Part shown: positions 12,673 through 19,836 of the stretch, piece after piece
Position numbering within the stretch: the stretch's first letter is position 1
How the letters are laid out: each line of letters opens with the position of its first letter
Made by a program: the position numbers and the translations under genes
Source of the DNA: a virus
Virus record (IMG/VR): IMGVR_UViG_3300042467_002026
Coordinates: 1 to 23,265 of that record
Strand: one strand, 5' to 3'
DNA: 23,265 nucleotides
Notes under the pieces: model-generated
The model's input: only the letters and a program-made list of their open reading frames with translations
What the model was told of the DNA's origin: nothing
Databases searched by the model: none

Positions 12673-14681
12673 TGGCTAGGATAATTATCTGGACGCCTGA
12701 ACAGGCCAGTCAAGAACTTTATAAAAGATTGTCCTTTTGTATAGATTCCCGTAAGACCTTTGAGAGTCAGTGGCAGGAGAATGAGACCACCCTGTTCAAT
12801 ACCAGGGGAAAGCCATCAGGTCCGGGCGTATCCGTATCCTTTGAGTCCGAGATGCAGGTAGGTATCTCTGATGTGGATAGCAGTAATCCTAATGTCGGTG
12901 TCAATTACGCCTTTAAGAATACTAGACTAATTCACTCCCAACTATCCGCCAATCCACCAACGGTAGTCACCCGTCCTACGAGCAATGACCCATCTGACCG
13001 CAGAAAGGCGGACGCCGCTGACCGGCTGATACGATTCGCTATCCGTAAGTATCAGATGCAGGAACTATTTGACCAGGCATCCCTTAATACCCTTATCTAT
13101 GGTACGGGTATAGTAAGGACGGTATGGGACCCGGACAAGGGAGACATCGTAGACTTTGATGAGGCCTCCGGAGAACTGACCATGGAGGGTGATATTGATT
13201 TTACGGTACCATCTCCCTGGGATATCTATATTGACCCGGACGCTACCCGTATAGAAGAAATAAAGTACATGTTCGAGCGCATCTTTATGCCCTATGATGA
13301 GGCCCTTTACAGGTTCCCTGAGCATAAGGACACGCTGGATAAGTACAGGATTACGGAGGAAACTCGTAGGACTGAGTACGGCACTAATAGAAACTTTAAC
13401 GATAAACGCTACGATGTGGTAGAGATTTATCAATACTGGGAGAAGGGCCTGCCATATAATGGTATGATTGGCCGCTTCTGCTTCATGACCAGGAATGCCG
13501 AGCTGCTCACTGATGTCGCCCCTAACCCAATGCGCTTTAGTTCCCCTAAGAATCGGGGCGTTGAGGGTATGGGAGAGATGTCCGATAAGCCGATGCCATC
13601 CAAGGCCGTCCTCCCCTACCACATCTTTACTGATATCGACATGCCAGGCGCTGTCTGGGGAAAGGCCGTAGTATCCTACGAGACCTCCCTGCAAGAGACC
13701 TATAACAAGATGTTTAACGTGATGCTGGATAACCTCCACTCTCACGGGGTCGCCAGAATGATACTTCCCGAGGGCGCAGAGATTGCCGACGGCGCTATCA
13801 CCAATAGTCCCTGGGATATTATTAAGATTACCGGCAATCAGCCCCCACATTTCATGGAACCAATGCCACTGCCAGCCGCATTTCCTCAGCTTATTCAACA
13901 GGCTAAACAGGGGATTGATGATATGGCTGGCGTTAACGAGGCCATGTTCGGGCAGCAGTCCAGGGAGCAGTCCGGGTTCCTAATGCAGTACGCCACTAAT
14001 CAGGCCAACCTAATTAGGCACCGCCTCTTTAATAAGTACGTAATGATGACCGAGAGTGTATACAGATTCTACCTTAACCTAATTCGTAAGTATTGGGAGG
14101 AGAGTAGGGTGATACATGTTCTCGGAAAAGAGAAGGCATTTGAGGCCATTGATATCAAGGGCGCGGATATTGATGGGGGATTCGACCTTACCGTAGAGTA
14201 CGGAGCATCCTTGTCTCTTGACCCAACTACCCGGCGTACCGAGGTCCTTAATATGATGCCCCTCTTCGAGAAGGCTGGCATTAGTACAAGGACTATCCTA
14301 CAAATGGTAAAGCTCAATGAACTTGAGGGTTTATACGACAAGACACAGCTGGCCGCTGACCGTCAAAGGGAGTTCTTTGAGGAGATGCTGGCCAAGGATA
14401 TCTATATCCCACCACGGGACCTCCAGGACCACAAGAACATGCTGGAATACTGCTATGAGTATGTAATGACTACTGAATATAAGTACCTACTCCCTGAGCA
14501 GCATGCCCTTATAGACAGGCATATCAAGGAAAGAGAGCAGCTGGCCGCCGCGGGTGCCGCAGCCGTAGCCGGTGTACCAGGAGGAATGCCAGGAGGAGGC
14601 CCAGCCGGTCCACTCCCAGCCGTCCCCGGAGCGGGAGCCCCCCTGGACGTAATGCAGATGGGCCCCAAGCAACAGGCTTGA
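12672..14681 (+). CDS. Portal protein (669 aa)
   Basis: The dodecameric ring at the capsid vertex through which DNA enters. Evidence: it lies between large terminase and a scaffold/capsid pair, has the length of P22-type portals, and has typical segments. These are LNTLIYGTGIVRTVWDP (about 138 to 154), SPWDIYIDPDATRIEE (about 182 to 197, the usual P-x-x-x-x-x-D-P-x-A element), the conserved YNKMFNVMLDNL, and SGFLMQYATNQANLIRHRLF (about 435 to 454), which precedes the long stem and crown helices. The C-terminus is a Gly/Pro/Ala-rich flexible tail (PGGMPGGGPAGPLPAVPG). It starts by TAATG overlap. Its stop codon lies inside the -35 box of the scaffold promoter. A 277-residue frame on the opposite strand is a shadow. 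Confidence 0.85.
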   Translation: MARIIIWTPEQASQELYKRLSFCIDSRKTFESQWQENETTLFNTRGKPSGPGVSVSFESEMQVGISDVDSSNPNVGVNYAFKNTRLIHSQLSANPPTVVTRPTSNDPSDRRKADAADRLIRFAIRKYQMQELFDQASLNTLIYGTGIVRTVWDPDKGDIVDFDEASGELTMEGDIDFTVPSPWDIYIDPDATRIEEIKYMFERIFMPYDEALYRFPEHKDTLDKYRITEETRRTEYGTNRNFNDKRYDVVEIYQYWEKGLPYNGMIGRFCFMTRNAELLTDVAPNPMRFSSPKNRGVEGMGEMSDKPMPSKAVLPYHIFTDIDMPGAVWGKAVVSYETSLQETYNKMFNVMLDNLHSHGVARMILPEGAEIADGAITNSPWDIIKITGNQPPHFMEPMPLPAAFPQLIQQAKQGIDDMAGVNEAMFGQQSREQSGFLMQYATNQANLIRHRLFNKYVMMTESVYRFYLNLIRKYWEESRVIHVLGKEKAFEAIDIKGADIDGGFDLTVEYGASLSLDPTTRRTEVLNMMPLFEKAGISTRTILQMVKLNELEGLYDKTQLAADRQREFFEEMLAKDIYIPPRDLQDHKNMLEYCYEYVMTTEYKYLLPEQHALIDRHIKEREQLAAAGAAAVAGVPGGMPGGGPAGPLPAVPGAGAPLDVMQMGPKQQA

Positions 14682-14706
14682 CTTTCCCATGATGTTAAGA
14701 TACATT
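14678..14706 (+). promoter_or_regulatory. Sigma70-type promoter for scaffold and capsid genes
   Basis: -35 TTGACT (14678-14683, five of six), a 17-bp spacer and -10 TACATT (14701-14706, four of six). The -35 box includes the portal stop TGA. Transcription would start near 14713, leaving a leader of about 75 nt before the scaffold ATG at 14788. Confidence 0.55.
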
Positions 14707-14787
14707 ATATGACAATACCTATCTGACCGCTGTGGTTTGACGGTATCCCACCGCCTATCCTTTCTTGGACGGCAAACGAGGACAAGT

Positions 14788-15906
14788 ATGACGACCGTAT
14801 TGAAAGACCCCATTGTTTCTAATCCAGTATCAGCCGCAATTGATGCCCTTAAGGGTGGCAGAAGTGTGGAAGAGGCTGTCTATGGAACAGTGTCCAGTGG
14901 GTCAAAAAGTGCTGCGCCCACTTCGGCCAGCGACTCCAGTGCAGAGGATGCACTAGAGGGAGCAACAGATGGTAATGATGAGACTGGTGTAAGCCTGCCA
15001 TCCGCCCTGGATAATGTTTCTGACTCCGTAGAGGCCGCAACCTCTAAGGATATCGAAGAGATTATTATCACAGATGATAGCGGACGCAAGAAGGTAACCG
15101 TCGATTGGAAAGACCGCGAGAAGCTCAAGAAGTATGTCCAGATGGCCGCAGGAATGCGGAAGTATCAAGTAGAGCGTGACAAGGCCACCTCTGAACTCTC
15201 TGAGTTAAAACCAAAGTACACCGACCTGGCCCAGAGCTGGGAAGCCGTTGAGAGTGCATTCTCCTCCGGTGGGGTACGTGGCCTTATTGATTTACTTGCA
15301 GGCCCAGGAGGCTACGATAAGCACCTCCAGGCTGAATTTCAGCGAGTGAAGACACGCGAGAGTGCTACCCCATCTGAACTAGAGCGAATGGACCTGGAAG
15401 AAAGGCTGAGCACCGAGCGCAAGGAGCGCGAGAAGCTGTCACGCCAAGTTGAGGATAACCTTAAGAAGGCTCAAGAGAGGGAAGAAATTTCCAGTATGAA
15501 GGCCCTTGAGTCAGTGGTACATCCTGCCTTTGACAAGCATCGTTTCGCCGGGAAACTGGGTGATGCGGTGGTAGAGGCACAACTTGACCAAGCCGTATGG
15601 GACCAGGCAATCAAGCGCCTTGAACAATATCCAGAAAGTTTTGAATTGACCTCAGCTGTAATTGAGAAAGAATTTCGGGAGGTATCTAATGCCTTCAGGA
15701 AAATTATCAATAAGCAGTCAGAGCAGAAGGTTCAAAAGGTAATTGCCAATAAGAAGGTCGCGGCCCAAGAGGCAGCGGCAGCTAAGGTAATGAGGGGATA
15801 CAGCCCCAAAACCTCACCCAATGCAGAGAAGTTCAAATCTGATATGAGAAGCGGTAATCTGGTCTCCGCCCTCACCGATTTTATGACCGGAAAAATTAAA
15901 CTTTAA
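14788..15906 (+). CDS. Scaffold-like capsid assembly protein (372 aa)
   Basis: Acidic, low-complexity N-terminal third (SSGSKSAAPTSASDSSAEDA), then a charged central region predicted to be coiled coil (LSTERKEREKLSRQVEDNLK, about residues 210 to 235). A helical, basic C-terminal part (KIINKQSEQKVQKVIANKK, then MRGYSPKTSPNAEKF) would contact the capsid. This acid-coil-basic plan directly before the capsid gene is the usual signature of a phage scaffold, which guides procapsid assembly and then leaves. ATG 14788 has GAGGA 7 nt upstream; the frame opens at 14737, but that start has no ribosome site. Confidence 0.75.
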   Translation: MTTVLKDPIVSNPVSAAIDALKGGRSVEEAVYGTVSSGSKSAAPTSASDSSAEDALEGATDGNDETGVSLPSALDNVSDSVEAATSKDIEEIIITDDSGRKKVTVDWKDREKLKKYVQMAAGMRKYQVERDKATSELSELKPKYTDLAQSWEAVESAFSSGGVRGLIDLLAGPGGYDKHLQAEFQRVKTRESATPSELERMDLEERLSTERKEREKLSRQVEDNLKKAQEREEISSMKALESVVHPAFDKHRFAGKLGDAVVEAQLDQAVWDQAIKRLEQYPESFELTSAVIEKEFREVSNAFRKIINKQSEQKVQKVIANKKVAAQEAAAAKVMRGYSPKTSPNAEKFKSDMRSGNLVSALTDFMTGKIKL

Positions 15907-15928
15907 TCTTTATTAGTAGGTATTTATC

Positions 15929-17275
15929 ATGAGTATTCCAAATGTAACAGCCTTTGAATTAGGCAAATTTCTTCAGATTGCATATTCTGAGGGCGTTCGT
16001 AACCAAATTTCCACCGACTTCCGTGACTGGGAGATGATTAAACGGGCTCGCGTGTCGGACCCAGATGGTCGCCAGCTTAACTTCTTGATTCAGACATCCC
16101 TTGGGCCGTCTGCCATCCAGTACGTCTCTCCTGGTGTTACCGGCCAGTTCCCATCCTCGCAGCAGATTACTACGCAAGAGTGTAGTGCTCTCTATAAGGA
16201 ACTCGCATCCACCATCGAGATTGAGTACAGTGTCTGGGACCGCGCACGTAAGTCGCCATCCAAGTACGCTGAGCCACTCGCCAAGGAAATCGAGTCCAAG
16301 ACGGTAGCCTCCAAGCGTCGCCTTGCCGCTGACCTTTATGGTGACGGTACGGGCGTTGTTGGCCGGGTCCTCACTGAGGTATCCCTGGTTGCTGGTCTCG
16401 TTACCATTAACCTTAACGCGGCGGCAACTGAGCCGGGCCATGTTGGCTTCTTTGAATTCAATGATGTTCTGTCAGCTAACCAGGCAAGCGGCGCGGCCCG
16501 TAACAATGCCAGCGCACTTAACCTCTACCGCGTCGTCGGCAGAAATCGTAAGCTGGACCAGGTTACCCTTCAGGCTATTGATGCCGCAGGCGCTAATATC
16601 TCGCCAGCCTCAACTAACCTGGCCGCTGGTGACTATTTCTATCGTTCAGGTCAGCCAACGAAGCCTAACCGGGCAGCCCCTGGTGACTATGGCAATGTGA
16701 CTGAGGCCATCCCTGGACTCTTCTCATTGGCAGCTAATGACGGTCGCGTTGTTCACGGTATCACCATGAGTGGCGTAACGGCAGGCTCACAGATTGACGC
16801 CGCTGGTAACCCACTGGATGTCAGCCAGATTCAGGAACTTATGTCGAATGTTAAGACCATCGTTGGTCAGTCGGCATACAGCTGGAAGCAGCTGGTCATG
16901 GCACCTGAGGCCCTTGATAGTCTGATTGAGTCGCGTGAGACGGACCGCCGCTTTAACAGCGTCGAAGACACCACTCGCGGCGCTCGTAAATTCGTTTACC
17001 AGCACCAGAATGACAGCCTGGAGTGTATCACTTCCGAGTATGTCCAGAAGAAGTTGGTCTATGCTATGCCAGAGGCTAAGAGCGGACAGAAGGTTATCGA
17101 GTCCTACATGACTGACTTTGAGCCAGTTACGATGGGCAACCAGATGTCAGAGTTCCACCTGAAGCCAGTGTCCGGCGGATACCAGCGCTCAGTGGTCTCC
17201 TTCATGCAGGCAATGGGTACCCTCGTGGTTAAGCACCCAGCGGCTATCGCGGTTCTCAAGAACTTCGCTATCTAA
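15929..17275 (+). CDS. Major capsid protein (448 aa)
   Basis: Identified by its place after the scaffold gene and by an HK97-like make-up: a helical N-arm (FELGKFLQIAYSEGVRNQI), then RDWEMIKRARVSDPDGRQL and IQTSLGPSAIQYVSPG, a long spine-type helix region (YAEPLAKEIESKTVASKRRL, about 111 to 130), a P-domain stretch (IQELMSNVKTIVGQSAYSWK, LVMAPEALDSLIESRE) and a final beta-rich part ending GTLVVKHPAAIAVLKNFAI. Strong codon bias (Arg mostly CGC/CGT, many GCT/GCC and CTC/CTT) fits an abundant product. The ribosome site is only moderate (TAGG about 9 nt upstream). A stable hairpin follows the stop. Confidence 0.8.
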   Translation: MSIPNVTAFELGKFLQIAYSEGVRNQISTDFRDWEMIKRARVSDPDGRQLNFLIQTSLGPSAIQYVSPGVTGQFPSSQQITTQECSALYKELASTIEIEYSVWDRARKSPSKYAEPLAKEIESKTVASKRRLAADLYGDGTGVVGRVLTEVSLVAGLVTINLNAAATEPGHVGFFEFNDVLSANQASGAARNNASALNLYRVVGRNRKLDQVTLQAIDAAGANISPASTNLAAGDYFYRSGQPTKPNRAAPGDYGNVTEAIPGLFSLAANDGRVVHGITMSGVTAGSQIDAAGNPLDVSQIQELMSNVKTIVGQSAYSWKQLVMAPEALDSLIESRETDRRFNSVEDTTRGARKFVYQHQNDSLECITSEYVQKKLVYAMPEAKSGQKVIESYMTDFEPVTMGNQMSEFHLKPVSGGYQRSVVSFMQAMGTLVVKHPAAIAVLKNFAI

Positions 17276-17285
17276 TACCCCCCCA

Positions 17286-17313
17286 GGTCTGGCGGCTGAA
17301 AGGCTGCCAGGCC
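17286..17313 (+). promoter_or_regulatory. Stable 11-bp hairpin after the capsid gene
   Basis: GGTCTGGCGGC pairs with GCTGCCAGGCC (two G-U pairs) around a TGAAAG loop. No T run follows, so it is not a standard terminator. It shares GAAAGGCTGCC with the terminator at 10312-10344. It may protect the 3' end of capsid mRNA, mark a processing site, or lower downstream expression. Confidence 0.6.
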
Positions 17314-17337
17314 ACCAACAACTAAAAAGGATATAAC

Positions 17338-17535
17338 ATGTCTTCATCAGAAGCTAGTAAGACAGTCCCAGTAAGCAACCAGATTCCTAATAAGCGGGAG
17401 CGGGCAGCGGCCCAATTCGGCCAATTAGACGGTCAGGACGCAACTGATTGGGCTAGTCTCCCGACATCAATTCAGAATGCTATTGCCCGGTTGGCGGCAG
17501 AGGTTGCCACCCTCAAGGGTAGCCCTATCACCTAA
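17338..17535 (+). CDS. Small fibre-related protein (65 aa)
   Basis: After a disordered N-terminus (SSSEASKTVPVSNQIPNKRE), the second half (WASLPTSIQNAIARLAAEVATL) is a single amphipathic helix with the same pattern as NVQDAIDRLAEFV in the 5473-5844 product and VPTTIKAALDQLAPAL in the next gene. That recurring P-x-S/T-I-x-x-A-I/L-x-x-L-A pattern suggests a shared oligomerising or docking helix for fibres. AAAGGATATAAC provides a good ribosome site before the ATG. It may be a connector or a fibre chaperone; its function is not shown. Confidence 0.6.
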   Translation: MSSSEASKTVPVSNQIPNKRERAAAQFGQLDGQDATDWASLPTSIQNAIARLAAEVATLKGSPIT

Positions 17536-17554
17536 CGCGCAGTAGGACGGCACC

Positions 17555-19834
17555 GTGTCAAGTATTACGCCTAATCTAAGACTCAGGCTGTCCGAGAATT
17601 TGACTGCCGACGCTCGCTATAACCTAGAGAGGATTGACCTTGTCGGGTCCATCGTCCAACTAGATGATAGTCAGAGCGCGGCAGTCGCCTCTCTTTCCTC
17701 TATTAATCTACTTCCCAACGCCCCCAGTAAGGGTGGCAGTGGTAGTGGTGGTACCGTCTATGTCGGTTCCGCCTCTCAATTATCTAATCTTCTAGTATAC
17801 GGAACTATTACAGGGGATTTGTCTGGCAGTGCCACAAGTTTCACCGGTCCTCTTTTAGGGGATATTATTGGAACCCAAGGGGCCACCGCCATAGCTCCTG
17901 GCGTTATTGTAAATGGAGATATAAATGCCGCAGCGGCTATTGCAGGAAGCAAAATATCGCCTGTATTCACTGGCCTGGTGGAGTCTGGACCACAAGGATT
18001 CCTTATCCGTAATGGTTCGTACTCTACGAGCCTTCTACCAGGTAATTCGCAACTTGCTAATGTAACCCTTCGCCTGCCAATTGATGACGGCCTCCCTAAC
18101 CAGGTACTCACCACTGACGGCAGCGGTAATCTATCTTTCTCCAGTCCCGGCGCGGGGACAGTAACCAGTGTGGGCCTAGTCCTACCTGCCATGTTCACTG
18201 TTAGTAACTCTCCTGTAGTGTTATCCGGCGACCTAACCGCCGTCTTGGCTACCCAGAGCGCCAAGGCTGTACTGGCGGGGCCTGTTTCGGGTGCCGCAGC
18301 GGTCCCCACCTTCCGTCAGTTATCAACTGATGATGTGTCAGAGGGCACTAATCTCTACCACACTACCGCCCTGGCCAGAGCAGCCGCTGTCCTTAATAAT
18401 CCCTACGGCGCTCAGACTGACCAGGCCCCTAGCGTTTCTTCTGTAGAGTCCGCCCTTAGCCAGGCCCAGGTTATCTATGTAGATAAGAGCAACACCAATA
18501 CCTATACCGAGACGGGCTCACGGGCACGCCCATTTAAGTCAATTGCTACAATGCTCTCCAGCATAACTGATGCCGGTGCGGGTAAGAGATACTGCTGTAT
18601 AATAGCCCCAGGCACCTATACAGAGTCTCCATCCATTAGACTTAAGCCATACATTAATATGACGGCCCTGGCTGGGGATACCGTCATTATAACCACCAGC
18701 GATAGCAGCAGACTTAAGTGGCTGAACAGCTCTCCCGGCAGACTATTCCTATCAGGGATTGCCTTTCCTTCAGGCATCGAGGTCGTTAATGATACTCCCT
18801 TAGGCGTGTCAGGAATGGTCCTAGATATTGGAAACTCTGACATAGGCTCAGTGGTATTCGCCGGTCGTGGCGGCGGGATTGATTATATCCAGCTCAGAAA
18901 TGACACCAGGGTAGCTGGGACCACTACCATTAACTCCGCATCCGTTACCATCTTCGGTAGTACCCTACTGGGCCTACTGACCCTAACTGATACAGACTGC
19001 GTTGTTCCTGATGGTTTTGGTTCAGCTATGACGGCTACCCTGAGGAGTAACTACGAGTTTTCTGCCTCAGTAACCAGTGCTACCTATGATATCTATGTAG
19101 ATTCTTGGGGCAATAACCCCCTATCCTCACTTACCATGGTTAGTAATTCCGCGGTTCCATCTACCTGGAATACTGACCCAGGAAGCTACCCTAATAGCGT
19201 ATCCCTTTCCGGCTCTCCTCTACCGGTAGTAGTTCTTTCATCCTCAGCTAATTCTGTTGGCTACACCCCAGCTATCTCCGGAGACTGGTCCCCGGTACCA
19301 ACCACCATAAAAGCGGCCCTGGACCAACTGGCCCCGGCCCTCAGGGCCCAGGACGCAGTCGGTGCCCTGGTAGCCGATACCGCCACGGCCCAGCTGGACT
19401 ATATCTCCGGCACCTCATTCTCTGTCACCGTCCTGCCACAGGGCCTTATTAATAGCGTCTCAGGCATAGCGGAATCGGGTGGCATACTTAGCGTATCCCC
19501 CGTTCAGGCCACGGCCAAGGCTAGCCCAATCGCCACCGATATCCTGCTGATTGCTGACAGCGCATCCAGTAACGCCTTGAAAAAGATTACCCTAGCTGAT
19601 ATTGTTACCCTGGCCGGAAACGGATTCTCTGATACCTGGGTAGCTGGAACCACCAAGATAGTCTCTCATAGTCTGGGAAGTAGAAATGTAATGGTTGAGG
19701 TATTCGATAATGTTACCTACGAGACCGTCTACCTGGATAGCGTAGTGAGAACTGACACTAATACAATAACACTTACGGCCAGTGTGGCCCCATCAGGAAG
19801 CGGCCTCACCGTGCTCGTTAAAAGGATAGCCTAG
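17555..19834 (+). CDS. Large tail-fibre protein with parallel beta-helix-like region (759 aa)
   Basis: GTG start with AGGA about 7 nt upstream. The N-terminus (TADARYNLERIDLVG) is a type seen at the virion-binding end of phage fibres. LTTDGSGNLSFSSPGAGTV (about 188) and VGLVLPAMFTVSNSPVVLSG (about 208) are common tail-fibre shaft sequences. From about 305 (VYVDKSNTNTYTETGSRARP is the entry) to about 550 the repeats of hydrophobic strands resemble pectate-lyase-type beta helices, which often bind or cut polysaccharide. No catalytic residues can be assigned. PVPTTIKAALDQLA (about 585) is the helix motif shared with two other genes. The last 70 residues (VSHSLGSRNVMVEVFDNVTY onward) are a conserved terminal beta domain of many fibres. 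Confidence 0.75.
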   Translation: MSSITPNLRLRLSENLTADARYNLERIDLVGSIVQLDDSQSAAVASLSSINLLPNAPSKGGSGSGGTVYVGSASQLSNLLVYGTITGDLSGSATSFTGPLLGDIIGTQGATAIAPGVIVNGDINAAAAIAGSKISPVFTGLVESGPQGFLIRNGSYSTSLLPGNSQLANVTLRLPIDDGLPNQVLTTDGSGNLSFSSPGAGTVTSVGLVLPAMFTVSNSPVVLSGDLTAVLATQSAKAVLAGPVSGAAAVPTFRQLSTDDVSEGTNLYHTTALARAAAVLNNPYGAQTDQAPSVSSVESALSQAQVIYVDKSNTNTYTETGSRARPFKSIATMLSSITDAGAGKRYCCIIAPGTYTESPSIRLKPYINMTALAGDTVIITTSDSSRLKWLNSSPGRLFLSGIAFPSGIEVVNDTPLGVSGMVLDIGNSDIGSVVFAGRGGGIDYIQLRNDTRVAGTTTINSASVTIFGSTLLGLLTLTDTDCVVPDGFGSAMTATLRSNYEFSASVTSATYDIYVDSWGNNPLSSLTMVSNSAVPSTWNTDPGSYPNSVSLSGSPLPVVVLSSSANSVGYTPAISGDWSPVPTTIKAALDQLAPALRAQDAVGALVADTATAQLDYISGTSFSVTVLPQGLINSVSGIAESGGILSVSPVQATAKASPIATDILLIADSASSNALKKITLADIVTLAGNGFSDTWVAGTTKIVSHSLGSRNVMVEVFDNVTYETVYLDSVVRTDTNTITLTASVAPSGSGLTVLVKRIA

Positions 19835-19836
19835 AA

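Noticed and set aside
13065-13898. 277-codon frame antisense to the portal gene
   Set aside because: Long, but exactly within a strongly supported portal frame; its His/Ile/Gly-rich product looks like a complement of portal codons.
14487-14813. 108-codon minus-strand frame near the portal end
   Set aside because: Shadow of the Gly/Pro-rich portal tail; overlaps the scaffold promoter and leader.
17268-17337. Programmed frameshift at the C run after the capsid gene
   Set aside because: The C run and hairpin are downstream of the capsid TAA, so ribosomes in the capsid frame would not reach them.
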